A DNA stretch of 49,073 bases, taken from the NCBI GenBank assembly GCA_001662425.1, contig BDDC01000036.1, positions 9,875 through 58,947 on the forward strand. The letters are read 5' to 3'. Shown one piece after another: positions 23,110-34,049 of the stretch (position 1 is the stretch's first letter; every line of letters begins with the position of its first letter). The notes beneath the pieces are model-generated. The model worked only from the letters and a program-made list of their open reading frames with translations, ran no database searches and was not told the origin of the DNA. This DNA comes from Chlamydomonas sphaeroides (lineage: Eukaryota > Chlorophyta > Chlorophyceae > Chlamydomonadales > Chlamydomonadaceae). The position numbers and the translations under genes were made by a program.

Positions 23110-25532
23110 TTAGATGAGCGACAGCTCCTCGGTGTTGGGGCGCGCGCCGCTCTTAAGCTTAACGTACGCCTCGTGCGTCTCCTGGATGACGTGCATCGTG
23201 AACTCCTTGTTCATGCACTTGTTGTCGTAGCCGAACTTGTTGGCGGGCTTGCCGTCAGGGATCTTGTAGTCGCGGAACCACTCGAGCACCTTCTGGATCT
23301 CGCCGGGGAAATGCCTGCGGGGCGGCGAGCGAGGACGCACAGACGCATGTCAGTGCACCACCAAGCACTTGCATGCCTGGCGCGGCGCGCAGCCTCCGCA
23401 TGGCTGCTCTGTCCTGAAGCCCAGCTACCGTGCCGGCCAGCCCCCAGCCCCCAGCCCCCAGTCACACAGCACACGGTACCCAGCCCCCAGTCCCCAGCCG
23501 CACAGCCCACGGCACCCACTTCTCAACGTCCTCGACGTCGTTGCACAGGGCCGCCTTCGGGTCGTCGGCCGAGATGGCAATGACCTTCCAGTCCAGCTCG
23601 CCGTCGTCGATCATGGCCAGCACGCCCACGGGCTTGACCTTGTACACGCCACCCTGCTTGCCGGCGGCGCTGCCGATCTCGACAACGTCCACGGGGTCGT
23701 TGTCACCCTGGGGCGGGGCACGGACAGGCGGGCGGCGGCAGGACGCGGCAGGGTGAGGCGGCGGGTATGGCTGGGGATCAACTGCCGCCAAAGCAGGGGC
23801 AGGGGTGAGACAGCAACACCGAACAGGTGGGAAGCCGGCGGCCGTTGCCGAGGCATGTAGCGCCGGCACGGCGGAGAGAACCACAACGTAGTGTATGGGA
23901 GTGTACTTGGCAGCGCGGGTGGATGGGTGGTGGCGGCGGCGGCGGGGCTCACCGCGGCGCCCAGCTTGGGGTCGGTGACGCCCGGGTCCTCCCAGGTCTG
24001 GGGCAGCATGCCGTAGTTCCAGTTGATGTTGTAGGGGTAGAAGCGGAGCTTGCCCTTCTTCACGTCCTGCTTGATGGGGTTGCACGGCTCGTCCTGCAGG
24101 GCAACAGACAGACGGCGGGCGGGGGTTGCAACAGGAGGGCGTTAAGCAATGTCTGCGCTATGGCAACAGATTATGGACGCGCGCTATTTCAGGTGCAGCT
24201 ACCCTGATGGCTAACAAAGAATGGCTTGCAGTACTGCGTTGCTGACTCACCGTGGCGACCTCCATCTTGGCCGAGGTCTCCTTGGGGATCTCGCAGATGT
24301 AGTGGACCATGCCATCTCCAGCGAACAGCGGGATCTCGTGCCAGCACGAAATCTCCTTGGCTGCGGGTCGAAATTTTCGCAACAGCAGCACGTTATGATG
24401 CGCGTGTAAAAGTCGGTGCGCAAGGCGGCGGCCGACCCGCGGGTCGACGCGAGAATTCGTGCCGCCTGCATAACCCTTCTCAGAGATGGGGCGGGAACTG
24501 CCAGTCGCACTTGACAGCGCTGTAGCTGACGCCCACTACAGCTTAGCTCGGCCGCGAGGCGTGGCGAGGCGCGTACAGAAGTCGGGCGAGCAAGTCGCGG
24601 CGTCGGGGTAAGGGATGCTGGCATGTCGAAGTGCTCGCAACGGCCGAGGTCGATCGACCCAGAATTTAGCTAATGATACGCTATTGGAGAGTTGCGACGT
24701 GAGGGCGGGTTGCGACGTGAGGGCAGGTGCGGCCGGCGAAAGGGCCGCACGACATGCACACGGCCTCATCCCCTGAACGCATGCGCTATCAAACCAGTGG
24801 ACACCTCCCGCAGCTCACACCATGTCGCTGACAGGCCGAGAATGCGTGCCTCTGGCTAAGGCAGACGTGGACCTCCGCGGGGAGGCCGGGTGCGGCAGTG
24901 CGCTGCTGCGTGCTGGCGCCCTCAAGCAGCCAGCCGCTGGCCCGCCTCTATGCTCGCGCGGCCCCTAGAAGAGCAAGCACCGAACCCATTCTTCATGTGC
25001 AAAGCAGCCTCAGACGGGCTACGCAGCTCCTGGCTACAACAGAGCTGGCCGGCACGGCACGGTCTGGCAACCAACCCGGGCGATTGCACTCACCACCCTG
25101 CTTGAAGAACATGCGGTACTCCAGCGTGTCCTTGGCGCCCTGCACGACAGGAAGAACGCAGTGGGATCACCTGCCTCGGCTTTGCGGGAGCTCGCGACGG
25201 CGCCGATCAGCCGTTCGCCGCATATTTTATCCACAGCAAGCACGAGCCCTGTGCCCCGTTCGCCAACCCCGTTCGCCACGACTGCAGCCTTGCCTTGTCA
25301 GCGGTCTTGTAGGCGGTGATCTCCGCGCTAGCGGTCGTCACAGCGCGAAAGCGGCTGGCCGGGGCCACGCGCACAGGCGTCAGGGCCTGGCGGAAGACCT
25401 GCGCGCACGGGCGCGATGAGCATTTACTTCGCGTCCAATCGAGCAGCTGCGGTGTGCCAGCGCAGCGCTGCTTGCGGCTCGCACCTTCGGGCCAATGGCC
25501 GCGGAGCGGAGACCACGCAGAGCAACAGACAT
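23110..25532 (-). CDS. IPY1: Soluble inorganic pyrophosphatase (family I), organelle-targeted
   Basis: The enzyme hydrolyses pyrophosphate to phosphate with Mg2+, pulling biosynthetic reactions forward. Seven exons give exactly 280 residues: 25485-25532, 25294-25398, 25094-25139, 24251-24360, 23953-24093, 23520-23707 and 23110-23314. Residues 1-50 (MSVALRGLRSAAIGPK...) form an Arg/Ala/Ser-rich transit peptide pointing to plastid or mitochondrion; plant and algal relatives are plastidial. The catalytic domain begins KDTLEYRMFF, then HEIPLFA and ICEIPKETSAKMEVAT. The metal-binding signature GDNDPVDVVEIG starts at residue 151, followed by KVIAISADDPKA and HFPGEIQKVLEWFRDYKIPDGKPANKF-type family sequence. 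Intron 2 (25140-25293) must use a GC donor to keep the frame. A dispersed repeat sits in intron 3. The gene is divergent from TFIIA gamma. Confidence 0.95.
24382..24512. repeat. Dispersed repeat, copy 2, in pyrophosphatase intron 3
   Basis: This copy matches 22428-22568 and begins 22 bases from the 3' splice acceptor side of intron 3 (24361-25093). It has no coding capacity. No tRNA-like promoter boxes or terminal inverted repeats are evident, so I cannot assign it to a SINE or MITE family. Confidence 0.7.
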
Positions 25533-25892
25533 TTTTGGGAAACAACCGATGCTGTTGTCCGTGTTGGTCGTGGTGGAAACAGGGTGAAGGGCGCGCTCGG
25601 CGAGGCTGATGGCCAGGTGCAGTACGAGAAGGGAAGCCCAATAATTGCGATTGGCAGAGCTAGAGCGTTTGCTGGCAACGCGTGCAGTGCAGGACATACC
25701 ACTAACAGTCGATAGAGACTCGAGTGACCTTCTGCACTCGTTCCGCTGCCCTTTGGCCGGACCTGTCTCGAGAGCAAACCTAGACCCAGCCAGCCATTAA
25801 TGCACGGCACGTAGTTCAGTGCTCCCGAACCTTGCGGAGCAGCCGGTGGCAGTCGGCAGGCCGCCCAGGCACCCCAGGTACTCACCCCCAGC
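25533..25892. promoter_or_regulatory. Shared upstream region of pyrophosphatase and TFIIA gamma
   Basis: These 360 bases separate two divergent start codons and must contain both 5' UTRs and promoters. No TATA box is obvious. Both flanking genes are housekeeping, which fits a compact two-way promoter. Confidence 0.5.
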
Positions 25893-27280
25893 ATGTCCTT
25901 CCAAATCTACCGCAACTCCCCCGTCGGGGAAAGCCTCCAGGAGACCATCGAACAGATGATCCTGGAGGGCAAGCTCACAGAGGAGATTGCGGAGGCTGTG
26001 CTGAAGCAGTTTGACACGGTAAGGCCCGGAAGCCCAGCACCTGGAACCGGCTGCGGCCGAGGCGCAGGCTGCGGCCTTGGTGCTCGAGCTATCAGAAGCG
26101 TCAGCCACCCAGCCACCTCACAAGGTCTGGCTGTGCCTAGCCGAGTGCCGTCCGCAACCCACGCGGTGGCGTCCAGGGCAGGCGGCAAGCACCCGAAGCG
26201 CGAACGATGCTGTGACCCCAACCCCCCGAGCCCACAACACGCCGACCGGCGGTACCGGGGCCTTACCACGACCGCAGCTCTGCGCGCGCACCTGCATGTC
26301 ACTGCATGTCACTGCATGTCTTGCTGCCGCCGGGCCGCCGCCGGGCCGCCCCGTCGTGCCGCACCGCCAGCGCCCACCCAGCCAAGCCCCTGCCGAGGAA
26401 TCTCGCACGCCTCGCCCGCGCCGCAATACCCGCTCAGCGCCCGGGCCCCGGCTCTGACTGTCGGAGCCGGACGCGGGCTCCGTGCCAGCGCGCCCACCGC
26501 GTCCGCCGCCTCCCTTTGCATGCCGCCACGTTGGCCCCTTCCCGTCAGTCCATGTCGGAGGCCCTTAAAAAGCTGGTGATGGGCAAGGCCACCATGAAGG
26601 CCAACATGAAGACCTACCACTACTACAACAACGTGAGCTAAGGCGGTGCTGAGTGGGGGAAGGGGAGCCTGCCTTCCGCGGGGGCCTGCCCGAGCGGCCG
26701 CTGGCTGCTGCAACTGCATGGCCGCTGCGGCGCACCGCCTCAAGGGGGCGTGGGGCGTGGCGCCGCCCGCTCAGTGGCGCCAGCCCCGGTGCCTCTGAGC
26801 GGCAGTCGGCCAACGTTCATAGACCTCAAGTGGCACCGCTTTCAACTCACGACCACCAAGCCACCAAGCCACCGCTTGCGTGCTGGCGCACACCTAGCCA
26901 CGTGGCCAGCACACGCGGCCCCCACGGCGCCCGCGGCGTGGTTTTCCCGCTCGGCAGCTCCAGCTGCCATGCCTCAGCCCGCCACGCCTCCCCGCCCCAA
27001 CCCCTACTCCGCCGCCACGACGCCCGCCCGGCGCCCCGCATCCCAGCTCCCCTGCGACCGGCCCGTCCTTGCGGGTCCCTGCGTGCAGGTGTGGACGTTC
27101 AGCCTGGAGAAGGTGGAGTTCAAGCTCAACCAGGGCAGCGGCAACAGCATGGCGGGCGCCAACGCCATCGTGTGCGACAGCGCCAAGGTGGTGGTGGTGG
27201 ATTCCAAGCTGCTGGACGAGGCGCCCGCGCCAGGGGCCGCCGCCGCGCCGGCCGCCAAGGGCGCTGCAGCCAAGTCGTAG
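25893..27280 (+). CDS. TFIIA-S: Transcription initiation factor IIA gamma (small) subunit
   Basis: TFIIA gamma joins the alpha/beta subunits to stabilise TBP on TATA DNA in RNA polymerase II initiation. Three exons, 25893-26018, 26549-26632 and 27089-27280, give 133 residues with phase 0 introns. The N-terminal helical domain reads FQIYRNSPVGESLQETIEQM and EAVLKQFDTSMSEAL; this is the conserved four-helix half. The beta-barrel half reads KTYHYYNNVWTFSLEKVEF and IVCDSAKVVVVDSKLL, with the family VWTF and CD motifs. The last 20 residues are an Ala/Pro/Lys tail beyond the usual length of about 105-110 residues. Confidence 0.95.
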
Positions 27281-27699
27281 GGCGAACAGTTCGTAGCGGA
27301 AAGATAGCGCGAAGGGCGCGGAGCAGGTTGGGATGGGGTAGGCGAGGGTTGGGTTGTCGGGTTAAGGATCGGCGTTTGGGGCCGAAGAAGGATGGCGTAG
27401 CGGTGAGTTGGGGTAGGGGGAAAGCCGGGGTGCGGTTCCGGGACGAGGGCGGAGGGCGGAGGGGCGTGGTAGCTGTTGGCAGGCACAAAGGGTGGCTAAA
27501 TGCAGGTAGTACCGATGGCAAGGCAAGTGTTTGCGCAGAGAGGCGCACAGTGGGCTGGGTAGGCTGCACTGGCAGGCAGGATGGGGTATTGCAGGAGGTA
27601 GTTTGTGGGGGAGGAGCGGGAAGGAGCGGCCGCCACTATTGCAGTTGCCGCCGGCGAAATGCCATCCTTGCAGTTGGCAGCAGTTCATACGGTAGTGCA

Positions 27700-27704
27700 T
27701 GTAA
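27700..27704 (+). terminator. Candidate polyadenylation signal (TGTAA) of TFIIA gamma
   Basis: TGTAA lies 420 bases past the TFIIA stop codon and is the only plus-strand copy I found in the gap before POLE2. It sits inside TGCATGTAATGCA, a small near-palindrome. Confidence 0.5.
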
Positions 27705-28072
27705 TGCACATAGTTGCTTGGCTTAAGCTTTGGGCCCGGGCGTAGTTGCGGTGTGACAATGAGAAGGCTGGGGTGTGGCACGGAGCGCAGTGGGCGGCAT
27801 GGGGGTTTTCTGTGGATTGAGGGGGCTGAGACGCGCGGGGGCGCGAGGGGCTCCGTGGGCAGCACGCGCGACGAAACACATGCCCCAATCGAGCTCACTT
27901 GGCGCGAAACGGCGAAAGCGCAAATGCCTCGCAACACGACCATCAACGACCGCTTGCAGACGACCACGCGGTGCTGCATACAATGCTGTTGAACAACTGA
28001 GCTGCTCGCTGCGCAAACGGCGTAGCTGTCGACATTTGCCTCGTGCACTGATGCGCGCCTAACCTCTGCACC
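27705..28072. promoter_or_regulatory. POLE2 upstream region
   Basis: This 368-base stretch between the TFIIA polyadenylation signal and the POLE2 start codon should contain the POLE2 promoter and 5' UTR. No distinct motif is visible. Confidence 0.35.
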
Positions 28073-31000
28073 ATGAGCTTCGCAATCAAGAAGGCGATTA
28101 AGAAGGAGCTGTTTGCCTCGGACTGGGCGGGCAAAGTTGAGGAACCAGCTGTCGCGGCTCTCGCGAAGCTTATCGAGGAGCGCTACGCTGGGCAGCTCGA
28201 CGCTATCCACGACATCTTAAAAGCTTGCAATACCGGTCGGTGATGCAGCAGCTTGCCGGCAACCAACTTGCCTATCGGTTGCCATGACATGGCACGCCTG
28301 TGCTTCGCGGGCGTCATGACGGAGTCTTCCTGGCCATCCACGCCCCCAACAGAGCTCTCGGCGGATGGAAAGATTACTGCGGCCTCGGTGGAGAACGCCG
28401 CGGCGCCCAACGGCAGCGCTCAGCATGTCGAGCTCATCGAGCTCACGGATGCCTTCGATGCCCCGCGCGTTACGTTCGACCCCGTGCAGCGCAAGCTGCA
28501 GCTTGACACGCGGCCACGGTCGCTGCACGCTCCCGTCGAGGTGCGACCAAATCCGCCGCCTTCCCGCCGTGCCCCCGCCCCTACCACGTACGCATGCCGG
28601 CCGTCCCCGCAAGCGCCACACGCGGCCGCTGCACCTCGCACCGCACCACACCACACTCCTCCTGTCCGTCAACTTACACGCGCTCAGTCCCCGCTCTGCA
28701 GGCCAAGCACCAGCTGTATCTGCAGCGGTTGCTGGTCATCCAGCAGCGCCTGCAGCGAAGCCGCATGTTCCAGCAGAACCACCTGCTGCTGCCCAACGGC
28801 CGCAACACGGACGCCTCGGTACAGGTGCGACCGCGACCGCAGCGCGCACCTGCCACCAGCTTCCCCTCCCTCACAGGTGCCGCTTCGTCTGTGGCGCTAC
28901 GCCAGCGGCCATCGCTGCCGACTGTGCCTCAGCCGCTAGGCTAGCACGCTCGTGCCCATTCCTGCCGCCGCCGTCGCTGCCCCTCCGCTCTCATCCCCTG
29001 CTGCGCGGGGCTCTATGGGTTTGAAGTTGGCACGCCCATGACACCCTACACATCACAACTCTCTCCTGCCAGCCCCTGCTACTGCCTGCTACGCTGCGGC
29101 GCCTGCTGTCCAGCCACTCGTGACCCCCCTCCAGCTCTCCTGCCTGCTCCACGCCCTCCCTCCCTTCCGCGCCCCTTCCTCCCTTTCCTCTCTCCCCCTC
29201 TCCCCCAGCTGACCGACCTGCAGTCGCTCAAGGGCGTCTTCGGCGTCACGCGCTACGTGCTGGGCTGCATTAGCCGCGCCGAGGACGGCAGGTGCGGCTA
29301 GGGCTGCCAGCTTGCCTGGACGATCATCATAGCGCAATGAACACGAAACAGGGCATGCGAAAACTGTGAACACGCATAGTCGTGGTTTCAGAAAGTCGGT
29401 ACACCTGCAGGTACCTGCTGGAGGACACAACGGGCTCGCTGCCGCTTATCATCGCCAACGCAGAGACCGCATCCGGCTTCTACACGGGTGCGCGCGGGTT
29501 GGGGCAGGCGGAGGGAGCAGGCCAAGGACGCTTGGCCGCCGCCTCCGCCGTCCGGCCCCACCGCCCCGCGGTCCTCCCTGCCCTCAGCCCCATCCTGCCC
29601 TTCTCCACGCGTCCCTCCCTCCCTCCCTGCCTCCCTGCCGGCCCTCCGCCACGGCCGCAGAGAACAGCGTGGTCATCGCGGAGGGCTGCCTCGGCCGCGA
29701 CGGCGCCTTCCACGCGCGCGCGCTGGGCCTGCCGCCCGTGGAGCCGCGTTCGCTGCTGCCGCTGGCTGCGCAGCGGCTCAACACCTGGGGCGGCGCCGGC
29801 GGCGGGCTGGGCCCCGACAGCGAGGCGGGCTGCCTGCTGGCGCTGGAGGAGGCGCAGCGGGGTGCGGCGGAGCGGGTGGTGGTGCTGGCCAATGTGTGGC
29901 TGGACCGGCCCGAGGTGCTGGACGGCCTGCACACGGTGTTTGCGGGTGAGGGGGGAGAGGGGCGGGGGCGGGGCAGGGAGGGATGGGGGTAGGAAGTGGT
30001 GCAGGAGGGGCGAGGGCGTGGGGCGGTGGAGTCATCATGGGGAAGGAGGCGAGGGGGGCTGGACGGCCTGTTGGGCGTGCTCGGGGCCAGGCATGGCGAG
30101 GGGCCAGGGCAAGGGAGGTGGAGGCGCGGGCCGGGCTCGCGGCTGGGTGCGAGGGCCCGGCACTGGGCACTGGGCGGGAGGGAAGCGGAGGGCGCCCACA
30201 CCCAGCGCTGCCCGCCGCACGCCGTGGCCGGCCCTCCCGAGGTGCATGGCCCCCACCACTGTCACAACAATGCGCCGGCGCGCCGCCGCCCTGTCCTGCC
30301 CGCAGGCTTCTCCGGTGTGCCCACCGTGCCGGCCGTCTTTGCGCTGATGGGCAACTTCCACTCGCGCGCGGGGGCCGCCGGCGGCGCGGCGGGCCGCGGC
30401 GGCGCGGGCGGCGGGCGCGGCGGCGAGGGGTGGTGCGGGGATGTTGACTACGGGGCGATGCGGGAGCTGTTCGGCCAGCTGGCGGCTGTGATCGACCAGT
30501 ACCCGCGGCTCAAGGTGCGGGTGGTGGTTGAGGGTTGCAGGCGGTTGGAGTATGAATGCGGTTGGCGAGCAGTTGGTCGTCGGGGAGCTGTCGGGCCTAA
30601 CCCGTCCCGCCCTCTGCCCTTCGCGCGGCGCAGGCGGAGAGCCGCTTCGTGTTCATGCCCGGCCCCGACGACCCGGGCCCCGGCCCCGTGCTGCCGCAGC
30701 CGCCGCTGCCGGCCTCGCTAACCGGCGAGCTGCGCCGCGTGCTGCCGGACGCGCTGTTCGGCTCCAACCCCTGCCGCCTGCGCTTCGCGACGCAGCGCAT
30801 CGTGCTGTTCCGGCACGACATGCAGCGCCGGCTGAGGCGGCTGTCGTTGCTGCCGCTCACTGGTGCGCCGCGCGATAGCGGGGCTGCTAAAGGAAAGGGG
30901 GCTGAAGCTTGCGGCAGGGCCACCTCGCCGGCTCGGCGGCTTGGGTGCTTCGCAACAGCAGCCCTCTGCGGTCTACAACCCTGCAGGGCTGGGCCCTGCT

Positions 31001-32398
31001 TTTGACGCCCGTCGCTCGCCATTGGGCGCCCAAGTTCCCTCCCAAGCCCTGTACATGTGCCCTGCCGCGCCCATGGCCCATCCCCACAGGCACGCCCGAG
31101 GGCGTGGACCCCGCCACGCAGCCGCCGCCCAGCGCCGCCTCGCAGGCTGCCGGGCCCGGCCCAGCGGCGCTGTGGGGCCACACCGCCCTGACGCTGCTGC
31201 AGCAGAGCCACCTGGCGCCGCTGCCGCTGGCCTCGCAACCCGTCTACTGGCAGCACGACGGCGGCCTGTCGCTGTACCCGCTGCCGGACGCGCTGCTGCT
31301 GGCGGACGCTTCGGCGGGCGGGCAGGCGGAGTTCGTGCACGAGGGCTGCCACGTCATCAACCCGGTGCGGGCCGGGCCGTGTCCCGTGGGGGGGCCGGTG
31401 GCTGGGGCCGGGGAGCTGCCGGAGGGGCTCGGGTCAGGGCACACTTGGTGCGGTTTGGGGTAGCTGCCGCCAGGTGACCGCTTCCCACGTGCCCTGTCCT
31501 CGCGATCGCTGTCGTCCGCCGGTGTGGTGCGCACCCCTCGGCCCCGCGCCCACGTGTGCCCCCGCCTGTCCGCCGGCCGCAGGGCTGCCTGCCGGGCGGC
31601 TTCTTTGCGGCCTACCTGCCGTGCGTGCAGCAGACCGAGATGAGCGAGCTGCCGCGGCCGGGCGCCGAGGAGGCCGAGGAGGAGGAGGAGGCGCAGGGGG
31701 CGCAGGAGGCGGGCGGCGACGGGGCTGAGGAGGAGGAGGCGCCGCGCCGGCCGCTGCAGGCGCGGCAGCCGCCGGGCCGGCCTCAGCAGGCGGGCAAGGC
31801 CGCGGCGGCAGCGGGGAAGAAGGGCAAGGCGCGCGCGCCGCGCGCGCCATCCGGCAAGGGCGGCCGCAAGCCCGGGGCCAAGGCCGCGGCGGCGGTAGAA
31901 GTCCGGGAAGCGGCAGAGGGCGAGGCGGCGCCGGAGGCGGGCAACGGCGCCGCTGCCGCCGCTGACGGCGATGGCGACGTCGAGATGGTGGAGGCGGAGG
32001 CTGGGCCTCGCAGCGGCGCCGTCGCGCCCGCCCCCGCCAAGGCGCCCGCCAAGGGCAAGGGCCGCGGCAAGGCTGCTGCGGCGCCGGCGCAGAAGTCGAC
32101 GCTGGCTTCGGTGTGGCGGCGGCAGCCCGCGGCGGTGCGGGAGGTGGTGGACCTGGAGGATGCCGACATCGACGGAGACCAAGAAGCCATGGAGGCGGCG
32201 GCGGAGGCCATGGAGGAGGACGGCACGGCGGCGGCGCGGCGGCGGCACGTGGCGCGCAAGCGGCGGGCGGTGGTGGATGACGAGGATGATGACGTGGACG
32301 GGGAGGGCGAGGGCGGGGGCGGGGCACCGGAGGCGGGCGGCCGGTACGGCGGCGTGCGTGTGCTGCTGGACGAGGGGGATGAGGACCTGGACGGCTGA
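28073..32398 (+). CDS. POLE2: DNA polymerase epsilon subunit 2 (B subunit, DPB2) with long C-terminal tail
   Basis: The B subunit is the non-catalytic partner that holds leading-strand polymerase epsilon together and links it to the CMG helicase. Ten exons give 815 residues: 28073-28235, 28353-28540, 28702-28824, 29209-29291, 29411-29487, 29661-29945, 30306-30514, 30634-30862, 31090-31364 and 31583-32398. The N-terminal helical domain spans about residues 1-120. An OB fold follows with YLLEDTTGSLPL and VVIAEG. The inactive phosphoesterase domain shows ANVWLDRPEVLDGLHTVFAG, GNFHSRAG, FVFMPGPDDPGPGPVLPQPP, NPCRLRF and HLAPLPLASQPVYWQHDG. Conserved sequence ends near residue 567; human POLE2 is 527 residues. 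The remaining 248 residues are Glu/Ala- then Lys/Ala/Pro-rich, with QKSTLASVW at 714-722 and REVVDLEDAD soon after. Identity is certain; exon 1's donor (GGTCGGTG) is weak. Confidence 0.94.
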
Positions 32399-32873
32399 TG
32401 GGTTGTGACGGGTGGGCTGGTGTGGGAGGGGCGTCTGGTCACGTGGGCTCAGGAGGGCGTCCTCCTGAGTGGACTCCTTGGACAGCGGACGAGACGGCAG
32501 CAGCCAGCTGAGGCCAGTGCAGGGTGGATGGCTGGCGGCGGCGTGTGCGCGGCGGAACCGCGGCAGCTGCCGTGGCGTGTGGTGTGGTGCGGTGTGGGCG
32601 CTGCTGCGGCAGGAGGGGCGCGAGGCGGCGCTGCTCCGCGCTGCGGCGTCGGTCGTACGGCACCTGCACGACCACCCGGTGCAAACGAGATGGCAAGGGG
32701 CACGGGCCGTGACGCGTGCCCAACATAGGCGTAAAAAACCAACGAAGCCAAACCCCTGAACCTGCGAGCCTGCGAATCCGTAAACTCATCCATAGGCGTG
32801 TACCGTGTCACGCCGGAGTGCGTGACTGACGGATCGCGTGATGGTCGTGGACCCGGGTAGCCGAGGCGTGGGG
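32399..32873 (+). other. POLE2 3' flank
   Basis: Noncoding sequence after the POLE2 stop codon, running into the assembly gap. No TGTAA is present before the gap, so the 3' end of the transcript may lie in the gap or just after it (TGTAA at 33364-33368). Confidence 0.4.
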
Positions 32874-33308
32874 NNNNNNNNNNNNNNNNNNNNNNNNNNN
32901 NNNNNNNNNNNNNNNNNNNNNNNNNNNNNNNNNNNNNNNNNNNNNNNNNNNNNNNNNNNNNNNNNNNNNNNNNNNNNNNNNNNNNNNNNNNNNNNNNNNN
33001 NNNNNNNNNNNNNNNNNNNNNNNNNNNNNNNNNNNNNNNNNNNNNNNNNNNNNNNNNNNNNNNNNNNNNNNNNNNNNNNNNNNNNNNNNNNNNNNNNNNN
33101 NNNNNNNNNNNNNNNNNNNNNNNNNNNNNNNNNNNNNNNNNNNNNNNNNNNNNNNNNNNNNNNNNNNNNNNNNNNNNNNNNNNNNNNNNNNNNNNNNNNN
33201 NNNNNNNNNNNNNNNNNNNNNNNNNNNNNNNNNNNNNNNNNNNNNNNNNNNNNNNNNNNNNNNNNNNNNNNNNNNNNNNNNNNNNNNNNNNNNNNNNNNN
33301 NNNNNNNN
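32874..33308. other. Assembly gap (435 N)
   Basis: A run of N between POLE2 and the EMAPII-type gene. No annotated exon touches it. Confidence 0.99.
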
Positions 33309-34049
33309 AGACGGTAGCTCTGCTTGCTTGCTGTAGGGCGTGGACCTTAGCTGGACGTAGCCATGTAACGATCAGCGAGGAGCCTCGGCCCGGCAGCGGC
33401 AGCAGCAGCGCCTGATGCGTGCCATGTTCGCCATGCCCGACCGAGCTACGGCGACGAGCGCCTGCGCTACAGCAGCGCGGCGTGGCGCCTGCCGGCAGCT
33501 CGACACTGGGCGGGGATGCCGATTGGACGCTTCTGGAGCCGCGCGAGCAGCCACGCCGGCCTCCGGGCGCCGGTCGCTCCCCGTTCCCCTTAGTGCGCGG
33601 TACCCGGCGGAGATCTGCATGTCACGCAATGCGTCATGACAACCGCGCACCAGCTACAAGCCGGTGTCCTCTTCCGCGTCCCATGCGCAGCGGCGCCATC
33701 AACCCTCTGCCTGCACGCCTACAGCGCACCTCTTCGCCCACCGGCTGCCATGCCAGGCTTGCGCTCACCGGCGGTCCGGCGCCCCCGACGGGCGCCCCCG
33801 GCCCCTCGACACCAGCCCTCACTCGCACCACCAGTCCGCCACCCACTGCCCCTCAGCCTAGCGGCTAGAGCACCTCCTCCGCACCTGCTCAGCCGCTGTC
33901 CCCCGCTACGCCAATAGCTTACGCAACGCCGCGCGTAGCCATTCGCCCGCGAGCAGCTCACCGCCATCCAACGTCCGACGTCGCGGCCCCGCACGGAACC
34001 CCGGCAGCGGTACACAGCCCCAGTCACAGGTTCCGCGTCGTTGGTGCGC
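33309..34049. other. 3' flank of EMAPII-type gene
   Basis: About 740 bases between the gap and the stop codon of the EMAPII-type gene. Open frames here have no homology I recognise and no consistent codon bias. It probably holds 3' UTRs. Confidence 0.35.
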
